DNA from: a virus
IMG/VR virus record: IMGVR_UViG_3300025131_004539
Span: 1 to 21,167 of that record
Strand: one strand, 5' to 3'
Length of the DNA: 21,167 bases
The notes under the pieces were generated by a model. The model searched no databases and was not told the DNA's origin. It saw nothing but the letters and a program-made list of their open reading frames with translations. The stretch's first letter is position 1; each line of letters begins with the position of its first letter. The translations under genes were made by a program, and so were the position numbers. Below, piece after piece: positions 1 through 6,349 of the stretch.

Positions 1-120
1 CATTTGTTTGGACATTATTTGGCAGATTTACATGCAATAGATGATGAGAAGTCAGATTTAGTAGCAGATACCATTGCTGATATGATTATGAGTAAAAATA
101 ATTTAGGAGTTAAAAAATGA
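1..120 (+). CDS. 3' end of an unidentified gene (partial)
   Basis: Frame 1 is open from the window edge to a TGA at 118-120, giving 39 residues that begin HLFGHYLADLHA and end NNLGVKK. The segment is acidic and probably helical, with no recognisable motif. Its stop overlaps the ATG of the next small ORF (ATGA), as is usual within a phage operon. The upstream part lies outside the window, so no function can be given. Confidence 0.6.
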   Translation, partial: HLFGHYLADLHAIDDEKSDLVADTIADMIMSKNNLGVKK

Positions 121-233
121 TTGCTGATGGTAAAGAAACAAAAGATTTAAAATACAAAAAAGCAAAACCACTTATAGATAGTGGTGAATGGGAAATTTAT
201 GTACCGGCGAACGCTGAAATATACGAAACGTAG
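117..233 (+). CDS. small hypothetical protein, 38 aa
   Basis: The ATG at 117 overlaps the preceding stop by four bases, and the frame runs to TAG at 231-233. The product begins MIADGKETKDLKYK and ends PANAEIYET. It is charged, with no membrane segment and no family I recognise. Translational coupling through the ATGA overlap is the main support. Its last 35 bases overlap the next ORF in a different frame, so one of the two starts may be misplaced or one of the ORFs may not be expressed. Confidence 0.4.
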   Translation: MIADGKETKDLKYKKAKPLIDSGEWEIYVPANAEIYET

Positions 234-366
234 GAGTGATAAAATAACTCTTGGACAGTTTATAAAAAAAAGATTAAAAGAAGAAAAGATGACCTGGAAA
301 GATTTAGATATAGATACAATAGATTTTTTTTATCAACAATATAAAGTACGGAATTTTAAAATATGA
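199..366 (+). CDS. small basic hypothetical protein, about 55 aa
   Basis: I chose ATG at 199, preceded by GGGA at 190-193. A GTG at 181 in the same frame is an alternative start. The product is Lys/Arg-rich at the N-terminus (MYRRTLKYTKRRSDKI), then has a helical stretch containing TLGQFIKKRLKEE and DLDIDTIDFFYQQY, which looks like genuine coding sequence. The stop overlaps the ATG of the next gene (ATGA). No function is recognised. The start is uncertain because of the overlap with the 117-233 ORF. Confidence 0.45.
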   Translation: MYRRTLKYTKRRSDKITLGQFIKKRLKEEKMTWKDLDIDTIDFFYQQYKVRNFKI

Positions 367-566
367 AGATTAGAGGAAATAACAACAAAGCAAGAGTACA
401 GCAAAGAAAAGAAGAAGCGGTGCAGAGACAAGTAGTGCGAGATAAACGTACACACGAACAACAATTAGAATTAATAAAAGAACGATCAGGTGAATCTAAA
501 AAAGAAAAATATAGGTTAGTAAAATTAATTAAAGATGTCTATAATAAGAATAAAAATAAAAAATGA
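363..566 (+). CDS. small highly charged hypothetical protein, 67 aa
   Basis: Starts MKIRGNNNKARVQQRKEE and is dominated by Lys, Arg, Glu and Gln throughout. It is probably one long helix or coiled coil, ending in a Lys/Asn tail. It overlaps the previous gene and the next gene (563) by four bases each, so it sits in the same transcription unit. No clear Shine-Dalgarno site is visible, which suggests translational coupling. The basic character would fit nucleic-acid binding, but that is only an inference from composition. Confidence 0.5.
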   Translation: MKIRGNNNKARVQQRKEEAVQRQVVRDKRTHEQQLELIKERSGESKKEKYRLVKLIKDVYNKNKNKK

Positions 567-1579
567 AAAAAGCATTAACTTATGATGATATAAATATTGT
601 TCCTAAATATTCAGAAGTAGAACATAGAGATAAGATAGATATATCTACTCAGTTTACTAAAAAAATTAAATTAGATTTACCAATTGTGTCTTCACCTATG
701 GATACAATTACTGAATTAGATATGGTGATTGAATTGGATATGTTGGGTGGAATGGGTATTATTCATAGGTTTATGTCAATTGAAAAACAATCTAATATGA
801 CAAATACTTTATATACTTATAATGTTAAGTTTGGAGCAGCAATTGGTGTTACAGGAGATTGGTTTGAGAGAGCACAAGAATTAGTTAAGAATGGATGTAA
901 TGTTCTACTTATAGATGTAGCACATGGTCATCATAAATTAGTAGGTGAAGCAATTGAAAGAATTAAAAACATACAGGGAGTTGAAGTTGTTGCGGGATCG
1001 GTTGCAACAAGAGAAGCGGTACAATACTTATGTGAAAAAGGAGCTGACGCGATACGAGTCGGCATTGGAAACGGATCGTTATGTGAAACACGCATTAGGA
1101 CAGGTGTGGGAATCCCTCAAGTTACTGCTTTGCTTGATTGCGTCGCCGTTGCTGATACCTTTGGCTGTCCTACCATTGCTGATGGTGGGGTTCGTAATAT
1201 TGGTGATGTGTGTAAAGGACTTGCTTGTGGGGCTGATACGATTATGTTGGGCTCCCTTTTATCTGGTACAAAAGAAAGTCCAGGAGAAATTGAAAAAGTA
1301 GGCAAGTGGCCTAACGAACAGTTATATAAAAAATACAGAGGTTCAGCATCGTTGGACTCTAAAAAATCAAGAGGTGATAATAAAAATGTGGAAGGTAATC
1401 ACAAGGTTATTCCATACAAAGGGAAAGTCAAAAGAATCATTGGTGATATACAAGAGGGAATTAGTAGTGCTTTCAGCTATGTTGGTGCTAACAATATTTC
1501 TGAGTATCATTCTAAAGTAGAATTAATAGAAGTTACAAGGGCTGGTCAAGTTGAGGCCTCACCACATTTATTAACTTAA
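563..1579 (+). CDS. IMP dehydrogenase / GMP reductase family protein without CBS domains
   Basis: A 338-residue TIM-barrel enzyme of purine nucleotide interconversion. The N-terminus is IMPDH-like (LTYDDINIVPKYSEV, then PIVSSPMDTITE near residues 40-51 and GGMGIIHRFMSIE near 62-74). The catalytic loop is GNGSLCETRIRTGVGIPQ with the likely nucleophile Cys174. IADGGVR at 205-211 is the phosphate-binding region. No CBS pair is present, so the length matches GMP reductases or minimal IMPDHs. The C-terminal flap (VEGNHKV near 276-282, then SYVGA near 305-309) resembles GMP reductase more than the Arg-Tyr flap of IMPDH, and the usual Thr after the Cys is Glu. The direction (IMP to XMP, or GMP to IMP) therefore cannot be decided. 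It would feed or tune guanine nucleotides for the preQ0 genes downstream. Codons around 1045-1200 are markedly more GC-rich than in the rest of the gene. Confidence 0.85.
   Translation: MKKALTYDDINIVPKYSEVEHRDKIDISTQFTKKIKLDLPIVSSPMDTITELDMVIELDMLGGMGIIHRFMSIEKQSNMTNTLYTYNVKFGAAIGVTGDWFERAQELVKNGCNVLLIDVAHGHHKLVGEAIERIKNIQGVEVVAGSVATREAVQYLCEKGADAIRVGIGNGSLCETRIRTGVGIPQVTALLDCVAVADTFGCPTIADGGVRNIGDVCKGLACGADTIMLGSLLSGTKESPGEIEKVGKWPNEQLYKKYRGSASLDSKKSRGDNKNVEGNHKVIPYKGKVKRIIGDIQEGISSAFSYVGANNISEYHSKVELIEVTRAGQVEASPHLLT
945..1301 (+). other. candidate overprinted ORF inside the IMPDH/GMPR gene (118 aa, membrane-protein-like)
   Basis: An alternative plus-strand frame is open from GTG at 945 to TAG at 1299-1301, within the IMPDH-family gene. 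The translation has a charged, coiled-coil-like N-terminal half (MKQLKELKTYRELKLLRDRL onward). A strongly hydrophobic region follows (about residues 58-89, with LLLCLIASPLLIPLAVLPLL, and about 92-108), then a basic tail ending VQEKLKK. The host gene uses GC-ending codons unusually often across the same stretch. There is no good ribosome binding site and no ATG in the first half. It may be a chance by-product of a GC-richer recombined segment. Confidence 0.25.
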
Positions 1580-1619
1580 TTTTGATTAAAATAATACTTA
1601 TTCGAAAGTGAAATAAAAT

Positions 1620-1772
1620 ATGTTTGATTTAGAAGTTTTAATGCATAAGTTAGAAGAAGCAAATGAAACTGAAGATTGGTCTTTAGTTCAAGAAGTGATT
1701 GATGAAATAGTAATAGAAATAGATAACCCGTTTCAAGAATATACTGAAGAGGGTGAAGAAGATAATTGGTAA
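1620..1772 (+). CDS. small acidic hypothetical protein, 50 aa
   Basis: ATG at 1620 to TAA at 1770-1772. The product starts MFDLEVLMHKLEEANETEDW, continues SLVQEVIDEIVIEIDN, and ends EEGEEDNW. It is very acidic and probably two short helices. It lies in the gap between the IMPDH-family gene and the cold-shock gene. There is no strong Shine-Dalgarno site (GAAAGTGAAATAAAAT upstream). The amphipathic, evenly coded sequence looks real, but I do not recognise a family. Confidence 0.5.
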   Translation: MFDLEVLMHKLEEANETEDWSLVQEVIDEIVIEIDNPFQEYTEEGEEDNW

Positions 1773-1803
1773 AAATAAATAATTATATTAAGAGGATAGA
1801 ACA

Positions 1804-2010
1804 ATGAGTACAGGAACAGTAAAATGGTTTGATGGTAAAAAGGGTTACGGGTTTGTAGCCGAAACATCAACCGATACAGATTACTTTGTACATTTTTCTG
1901 AAGTTCAAACAGAAGGCTTTAAGACTTTACAAGAAGGTCAAAAAGTAACATTTGAAATCGGAGAAGGTACAAAAGGTCCAGTAGCAAAAAACGTTACATC
2001 AACGGACTAA
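1804..2010 (+). CDS. cold-shock domain protein (CspA family)
   Basis: A 68-residue single-domain OB-fold RNA/single-stranded DNA chaperone, the normal length for CspA proteins. The start [17 protein letters not shown] contains the RNP1 motif (KGYGFV, residues about 14-19), and DYFVHFSE (about 27-34) is RNP2. The C-terminal part with [11 protein letters not shown] and AKNVTS closes the barrel. The ribosome binding site is AAGAGGATAG ahead of the ATG. Only seven bases separate its stop from the tmRNA 5' end, so the two are probably on one primary transcript. It may melt secondary structure in phage mRNAs or protect RNA. That role is inferred from the family, not seen here. Confidence 0.95.
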   Translation: MSTGTVKWFDGKKGYGFVAETSTDTDYFVHFSEVQTEGFKTLQEGQKVTFEIGEGTKGPVAKNVTSTD

Positions 2011-2017
2011 GTAATAC

Positions 2018-2456
2018 GGGGCTGAATGGTTTCGACAGATGTTGATTGATAATACAGTGCAACGGAGTTTGAGTAAGACTCGCTATAAAAGACTCAACAA
2101 CCAAAATAGCGATAAATCGCTACAAGGGTTGGTAATAGATTGGCACTTAGCCACATCAGAAATGGTGTCCGACGATTTCGTTGAACCTGTTTCAAATTAC
2201 GAACCGACTTACGCATACGCATAAGTCCTTGGGTTGTCTAACACCCGAGCATAAAATAAGTTAGACAAACGGTTGGGTGTAATAGTATCCTACCTTAGTG
2301 GAAAACTATTCCTTACTTCAGAGGGATGATGAAGTGGAGTCGAGGTTACGAACTCGATGGTGTTTTGTTGATTTTATCCTATTAGAAATCAAACAAGTTG
2401 TGAATGACTGATTATCGAAGACAGACTGGACGTGGGTTCGAATCCCACCAGCTCCA
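2018..2456 (+). ncRNA. ssrA: tmRNA (SsrA), one-piece, phage-encoded
   Basis: Transfer-messenger RNA that rescues stalled ribosomes and tags the nascent peptide. The 5' end GGGGCTGAATGGTTTCGACAG is the signature tmRNA start. GGGGCTG (2018-2024) pairs with CAGCTCC (2449-2455), giving the G3:U70 pair recognised by alanyl-tRNA synthetase, with discriminator A2456. The T arm is GTGGG-TTCGAAT-CCCAC (2432-2448). CCA is not encoded. The tag frame ends ...SNYEPTYAYA at TAA 2222-2224. The resume codon cannot be fixed from sequence alone. Downstream is a pseudoknot: stem TTGTCTAAC 2234-2242 with GTTAGACAA 2260-2268, and loop ACCC 2243-2246 with GGGT 2275-2278. Further hairpins include TCGAG 2340-2344 with CTCGA 2353-2357. 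Both halves lie in order, so this is not a permuted two-piece form. Confidence 0.93.
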
Positions 2457-2471
2457 CAAAAAAACGTAAGT

Positions 2472-2500
2472 TTAGACAAAAGATTAACTATTTATATAAA
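2472..2500 (+). promoter_or_regulatory. possible sigma70-type promoter for the 2511 gene
   Basis: TTAGAC at 2472-2477 and TATAAA at 2495-2500 are 17 bases apart, in the short AT-rich gap between the tmRNA and the next gene. The -35 match is only moderate and the region is AT-rich, so this could be chance. Transcription could also read through from the csp-tmRNA unit. Confidence 0.3.
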
Positions 2501-2510
2501 AGGTATATTA

Positions 2511-3017
2511 ATGAATAATAATAAATATATTGTAGCATTGTGTATTGTATTGATTACATACATTAACGGTGTTGTATCAACACGATTAATGAGTAAAACA
2601 AATGCACAACTAATTTCTTTAGAAAAAGAAAATGTTGAATTGAAAGATAAGTTGGTTAAATACGAAACAGAGGGAATGATAGTGACAGTAACTATGTATC
2701 AACCAGTTCGTTATCAGACCGATTCTACACCGAACATTCTCGCAGATGGAACGCGCATTAGGACCCAAGAGGCGTCCAATTATAAATTTATAGCGGTGAG
2801 TAGAAATCTTCTGAAACGATTCGGAGGTTGGCTAGATTATGGTGACTTCGTTTTACTTAAAGGTACAACCAATAAGGATGGAGTTTATCAAGTTAGGGAT
2901 ACTATGAACAAACGTTGGGTTAATCGTATTGATATACTTGAATCAATTGATGTTAAACCATATAAATTTGATAAGGCAAAGATAATTAAAACCGATTTAG
3001 TAGTAAGTGGAAATTAA
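2511..3017 (+). CDS. membrane-anchored protein with an RlpA/3D-like double-psi barrel domain
   Basis: A 168-residue protein. Residues about 5-23 (KYIVALCIVLITYINGVVS) form a signal-anchor or membrane helix. A coiled-coil-like stretch follows (SLEKENVELKDKLVKYETEG, about 36-55). From about 56 on there is a domain with VTVTMYQPVRYQTD, ADGTRI, KFIAVSRNLL, DYGDFVLLKG and YQVRDTMN-RWVNRIDI. These resemble the Asp-containing 3D/RlpA-like fold of peptidoglycan-acting proteins. It would face the periplasm and might act on or bind the cell wall during lysis or entry. Catalysis is not shown, and phage versions may be binding-only. The ribosome binding site is AAAAGG before the ATG. Confidence 0.6.
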   Translation: MNNNKYIVALCIVLITYINGVVSTRLMSKTNAQLISLEKENVELKDKLVKYETEGMIVTVTMYQPVRYQTDSTPNILADGTRIRTQEASNYKFIAVSRNLLKRFGGWLDYGDFVLLKGTTNKDGVYQVRDTMNKRWVNRIDILESIDVKPYKFDKAKIIKTDLVVSGN

Positions 3018-3020
3018 AGC

Positions 3021-3049
3021 TTGACAAATGATAAATATTGTTGTATATT
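3021..3049 (+). promoter_or_regulatory. sigma70-type promoter of the 7-deazaguanine operon
   Basis: A perfect -35 box TTGACA (3021-3026), a 17-base spacer and TATATT (3044-3049) lie in the 55-base gap just upstream of queD. The position and spacing fit recognition by host RNA polymerase early or in mid infection. It is the best canonical promoter I see in the window. Confidence 0.65.
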
Positions 3050-3072
3050 AATATTAAATAAATGAGGTTATA

Positions 3073-3618
3073 ATGCAGACAATCACCCGAGAATATGGGT
3101 TTGATACTGGTCATAGAGTAATGAACGAAAGGTTCAAATGTTTTAACGCACATGGCCATCGGTATCATATTAAACTAACTTACTCTTTTCAAGATATGCA
3201 TGAGATTGGTTATATAATTGATTTCAAAGAAATAAAAAGAGTTGGTGTTCAATGGATAGATGATATGATGGACCACGGGTTTATAGTTAATCCACACGAC
3301 ACGTTACTTATTAATACTCTAATAGACATTGAAACTAAATTATATGAGATGAGTTTAAATGGTAAAGATTATTGTAATCCATCAGTAGAAAATGTAGCTC
3401 GTGAAATATTTCTAGCTCAACAGATTCTTTTTGAAGATTATAAAGGATTAGAAATACATCATATTCGTTTGAATGAAACACCAAATTGTTATACAGATGT
3501 CTATAAAGAATCAATTCCAGATATTGAGAAAGAAAATTTTTATAAAAGAAATTATGAACATATTAAAAAGTATGCTACTCATAAAGGTATAGTGGAGTAT
3601 GACGATAGAAAGCTCTAA
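3073..3618 (+). CDS. queD: 6-carboxy-5,6,7,8-tetrahydropterin synthase (QueD)
   Basis: Converts 7,8-dihydroneopterin triphosphate to 6-carboxytetrahydropterin, the second step from GTP to preQ0. The 181-residue protein has the family's zinc histidines His14 (GHRV) and His27/His29 (HGHRY), with the catalytic Cys23 just before them (KCFNAHGH). It also has DFKEIK (about 51-56), DHGFIVNPHDT, which matches the LDHxxLN element, PSVENVAREI, and the late Glu in NETPN. It is somewhat longer than the usual 120-150 residues because of a C-terminal extension. GAGGTT precedes the ATG at a good distance. It is the first gene after a canonical promoter and overlaps queE by 20 bases. 6-pyruvoyl-tetrahydropterin synthase activity is the main alternative within the family. 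Confidence 0.92.
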   Translation: MQTITREYGFDTGHRVMNERFKCFNAHGHRYHIKLTYSFQDMHEIGYIIDFKEIKRVGVQWIDDMMDHGFIVNPHDTLLINTLIDIETKLYEMSLNGKDYCNPSVENVAREIFLAQQILFEDYKGLEIHHIRLNETPNCYTDVYKESIPDIEKENFYKRNYEHIKKYATHKGIVEYDDRKL

Positions 3619-4357
3619 AAAAGTTATTCCTATAAATGAAATTTACACCTGTTTACAAGGTGAAGGAAAATTAACAGGTGTACCACATATATTAATTAGA
3701 GTTACAGGTTGTAGATTACGTTGTCAATTTGCAAATTCTTTTTGTGATACACCATATAGTTCTTGGGGACCAGAAAAAGGTAAGTTTACTTATGATGATA
3801 TTGACCAATTTTATTCAGATAATACTCATATTAAACATACTATGATTACAGGAGGAGGTCCAACTTTACATAGAGAACTGTTAGTTGATTTGTGTAACTT
3901 GGCCAAAATACATCATCATTATGTTACGATAGAAACAGAAGGTAGCGAATCAGTAAGTACTCAAGCAGATTTAATATCTCTTTCACCAAAGTTATCAAAC
4001 TCAACACCAAGACCTGGAACTTGGATGCCATATTTGAATAGAACAGTTACAGAACAAGATAAAGAGAAACACGAGAAGTGGCGTTGTAACTATGAGGCAA
4101 TGAAATTGTTACTTGACTTACATTCAGATTACCAATTAAAACCAGTTATATCAAATGAGAAAGATTTAGAAGAAGTAAAGGAATTACAAGACGAATTAGG
4201 GGTACCTAATCGAAAAGTATATTTGATGCCTGAAGGAATAGAACCCAAACAATTAAATGAAAGACGAAAATGGTTAATGGAACTGTGTACAAAAGAAGGA
4301 TATAATTTTACAGATAGGTTACATATTATAACCTATGGAGATATAAGAGGAGTTTAA
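3599..4357 (+). CDS. queE: 7-carboxy-7-deazaguanine synthase (QueE), radical SAM
   Basis: Rearranges 6-carboxytetrahydropterin to 7-carboxy-7-deazaguanine. In the 252 residues, INEIYTCLQGEGKLTGVP (about 12-29) is the typical QueE N-terminal substrate loop, followed by IRVTGCRLRC and FCDTPYSSWG. The iron-sulfur cysteines appear to be Cys38, Cys42 and Cys49 (CX3CX6C), a wider second gap than the textbook CX3CX2C. TGGGP (about 84-88) is the SAM-binding stretch, with Gly where Glu is common (TGGEP). SLSPKLSNSTP is typical of QueE. The start overlaps queD. The GGAG is only one base from the ATG, so initiation may be coupled or use the AAAGG further upstream. The stop overlaps the next ATG (TAATG). 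Confidence 0.9.
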   Translation: MTIESSKKVIPINEIYTCLQGEGKLTGVPHILIRVTGCRLRCQFANSFCDTPYSSWGPEKGKFTYDDIDQFYSDNTHIKHTMITGGGPTLHRELLVDLCNLAKIHHHYVTIETEGSESVSTQADLISLSPKLSNSTPRPGTWMPYLNRTVTEQDKEKHEKWRCNYEAMKLLLDLHSDYQLKPVISNEKDLEEVKELQDELGVPNRKVYLMPEGIEPKQLNERRKWLMELCTKEGYNFTDRLHIITYGDIRGV

Positions 4358-4575
4358 TGGTTGAAGTGACAGGTTGGTTAGGATTTATATTCGTTTTGTT
4401 AGGTTATTATTTTAATGCTAAACAGAAAATATATTGTTTTCACGTTTGGGGTTTAGGTAATATGTTATTTCTAATATATGGAATTTTAATAAATGCTAAA
4501 CCACAAATTGCAATATGTATATTTGTTTTAATGATGAATGTATATGGTTATAGACAATGGAGTAAAGTTGAGTAA
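4357..4575 (+). CDS. small integral membrane protein, 72 aa, between queE and queC
   Basis: About three hydrophobic segments: residues about 6-20 (GWLGFIFVLLGYYFN), about 28-47 (FHVWGLGNMLFLIYGILINA), and about 50-65 (QIAICIFVLMMNVYGY), with a YGYRQWSK tail. The layout faintly resembles half-size transporters (PnuC-like or SemiSWEET-like), but I cannot assign a family. It has a good AGAGGAG site, a TAATG overlap with queE, and overlaps queC by eight bases, so it is embedded in the preQ0 operon. A role in moving a pathway intermediate, precursor or cofactor is possible but only inferred from position. Confidence 0.7.
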   Translation: MVEVTGWLGFIFVLLGYYFNAKQKIYCFHVWGLGNMLFLIYGILINAKPQIAICIFVLMMNVYGYRQWSKVE

Positions 4576-5293
4576 AGAAGCTGTTTTAAGCATCAGCGGT
4601 GGATTAGATTCTACTTCATTACTAATTCATTTATTAGATAAAGACTATGATAAAGTTCATGCTATTAGTTTTTATTACGGTCAAAAGAATGAAATAGAAT
4701 TACGACGATTAGATTTAAATTTGAGATATTTAAAGTTTCATAAATTTGATATAACTCATACAAATATGAATTTATCAAGTTTTATGAGTAAGTTTAAATC
4801 TTCATTAACAAGTGATGCTATTTATGTACCGACTGGTAAGACAGATGAAAATAAAATGAAATTAAATTTTGTACCAAATAGAAATGCGATATTTTCAAGT
4901 TTAATATATGGTTATGCAGTTTCATTAGTTAAAGAGAAAGATGTTTTTGTAGATATTGGATTGGGTGTACACGACGGTACACATACAATACCACCAGATT
5001 GTACTCGTATATTTTTTGATAAATTAGAAAGTGCATTCAAAGAAGGTAATGTTGAATCAGATAAAATAAATTATTATTTACCTTATGTTGATGGATATAA
5101 ACATTTGATAGTTGAAGATGCGTTACTTTGTTGTGAGAGATTAAAATTAGATTCAGAAACTATATTCAGAAATACTTTATCGTGTTATGAACCAGAAGAT
5201 TTGGGATTATCGTGTGGAAAATGTGGAGCTTGTAATGATAGAATGTTAGCTTTCTCAACTTTAGAAGTTAAGGATCCAATAAAATATGAGTAA
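4568..5293 (+). CDS. queC: 7-cyano-7-deazaguanine (preQ0) synthase (QueC)
   Basis: ATP- and ammonia-dependent conversion of 7-carboxy-7-deazaguanine to preQ0. The frame is open from ATG 4538, but I place the start at TTG 4568: GGAG at 4559-4562 stands five bases before it, and the protein then begins [12 protein letters not shown], as QueC proteins do. From that start it is 241 residues. SGGLDSTS (10-17) is the ATP pyrophosphatase P-loop, followed by [20 protein letters not shown] and GVHDGTH. The four zinc cysteines are Cys206, 216, 219 and 222 ([18 protein letters not shown]). It overlaps the membrane-protein gene before it and folE after it. Confidence 0.94.
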   Translation: MSKEAVLSISGGLDSTSLLIHLLDKDYDKVHAISFYYGQKNEIELRRLDLNLRYLKFHKFDITHTNMNLSSFMSKFKSSLTSDAIYVPTGKTDENKMKLNFVPNRNAIFSSLIYGYAVSLVKEKDVFVDIGLGVHDGTHTIPPDCTRIFFDKLESAFKEGNVESDKINYYLPYVDGYKHLIVEDALLCCERLKLDSETIFRNTLSCYEPEDLGLSCGKCGACNDRMLAFSTLEVKDPIKYE

Positions 5294-5915
5294 ATTAAAA
5301 TATGCCAATGGCAATAAAATATTAAAAGAATGGGAAAAAGACGAGATGATTCAAGAAGCGGCTGAGTATTATGGTCGTTATATGACAGCTCTTGGGTTCG
5401 ATTGGAAGAATGACCCAAATTCATCAGATACACCAGAACGAGTAGCTCGAGCTTTTGTAAATGATTTAGCTCAGGGTGTATATAGTAAACCACCAAAGAT
5501 TACAGCATTTGATAATGTTGATGGTTATGATGGTATGGTATTTCAAGGTAATATTAAATTACATTCATTATGTTCTCATCATCATTTACCGTTTGTAGGT
5601 AAAGCGCATGTAGCATATCTTCCTACAGCAGAAGGTAAGGTTATCGGACTTAGTAAGTTAAATCGTATTGTAGAATTTTATTCAAGACGACCTCAAGTAC
5701 AAGAAAACTTAACAATGCAGATACATGATCATATTAATGATGTATGTGAGAATAATATAGGTGTAGCTGTTATGATTGAAGCTAATCATATGTGTACTTG
5801 TGTTCGAGGTGTTAAACATAATTCTATTATGAAGACGGCTAAGTTAAGTGGTAAGTTTAAAGATACAGATAGAGCAAGAGAAGAATTTTATGATTTTATA
5901 AGGGATTTAAAATGA
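5286..5915 (+). CDS. folE: GTP cyclohydrolase I (FolE)
   Basis: Opens GTP to 7,8-dihydroneopterin triphosphate, the committed step of the preQ0 route and also of folate synthesis. At 209 residues it is of normal length. [12 protein letters not shown] (about 47-58), [20 protein letters not shown] (94-113), [20 protein letters not shown] (121-140) and [11 protein letters not shown] (168-178) are the family signatures. Zinc ligands are probably Cys96, His99 and Cys170. The Glu of the usual CEHH is Ser here, a small deviation. It overlaps queC by eight bases and the phosphoribosyltransferase by four. Having folE next to queD, queE and queC gives the phage a complete GTP-to-preQ0 set. Confidence 0.95.
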   Translation: MSKLKYANGNKILKEWEKDEMIQEAAEYYGRYMTALGFDWKNDPNSSDTPERVARAFVNDLAQGVYSKPPKITAFDNVDGYDGMVFQGNIKLHSLCSHHHLPFVGKAHVAYLPTAEGKVIGLSKLNRIVEFYSRRPQVQENLTMQIHDHINDVCENNIGVAVMIEANHMCTCVRGVKHNSIMKTAKLSGKFKDTDRAREEFYDFIRDLK

Positions 5916-6349
5916 AAGAATTTATTAGTTGGAATTTAGTTGATGAGTGTGTAACTGATATTGCAGATTATTTACGTCAAACAAATGTTAAGTATGAAGG
6001 TGTATATGGTATACCTCGAGGTGGAGTAATACTGGCAGTAATATTAAGTCATATATTAGATATACCTTATTTAGCTAATTTAGATAATATGTATGATAAG
6101 AAATTTATTATTATTGACGACATAGCAGATACTGGTACGACATTAAATACATATAAAAAATTAGATGTTTGTGAAAACGCATGTTATGTTACAATACACG
6201 AACACGAACAATCAATTGTAAAACCTGATTACGCAGTAATAGATAAAGAAGATAAATGGATTGTGTATCCGTGGGAAGATGAAGAGTCAGAAGAAATTCA
6301 AGATTATATAGCAGTAAAAAATATGGTAATAGTGAATCCCGACAAATGA
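5912..6349 (+). CDS. purine phosphoribosyltransferase-like protein (Gpt/XGPRT type)
   Basis: A 145-residue type I phosphoribosyltransferase fold. [18 protein letters not shown] (about 33-50) is the first loop, and [14 protein letters not shown] (about 65-78) is the PRPP-binding motif with its two Asp residues. DKWIVYPWE (about 113-121) matches the C-terminal Trp/Pro-Trp region of bacterial xanthine-guanine phosphoribosyltransferase. The expected reaction is purine base plus PRPP to nucleoside monophosphate. It has an AGGGA site, and four-base overlaps link it to folE and the transglycosylase gene. A likely job is salvage of the guanine released when DpdA exchanges bases. The substrate could also be xanthine, hypoxanthine or a deazapurine, and sequence alone cannot tell. 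Confidence 0.8.
   Translation: MKEFISWNLVDECVTDIADYLRQTNVKYEGVYGIPRGGVILAVILSHILDIPYLANLDNMYDKKFIIIDDIADTGTTLNTYKKLDVCENACYVTIHEHEQSIVKPDYAVIDKEDKWIVYPWEDEESEEIQDYIAVKNMVIVNPDK

Noticed and set aside
1117-1305. Minus-strand ORF within the IMPDH/GMPR gene
   Set aside because: It has no ribosome binding site and its Pro/Ser/Ala-rich sequence mirrors the conserved active-site region. Unlike the plus-strand alternative frame it shows no protein-like pattern.
2039-2224. A 61-codon plus-strand ORF ending ...EPTYAYA
   Set aside because: It lies wholly inside the tmRNA, and only its 3' end is translated, as the tag. It is not a separate protein gene.
3018-3072. Possible preQ1 riboswitch before queD
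   Set aside because: The leader is short and AT-rich, with no C-rich loop, no pseudoknot pairing and only a promoter plus ribosome binding site.
5185-5496. Minus-strand ORF of 103 codons across the queC-folE junction
   Set aside because: Both plus-strand genes carry conserved active-site residues here, so the minus frame is a shadow.
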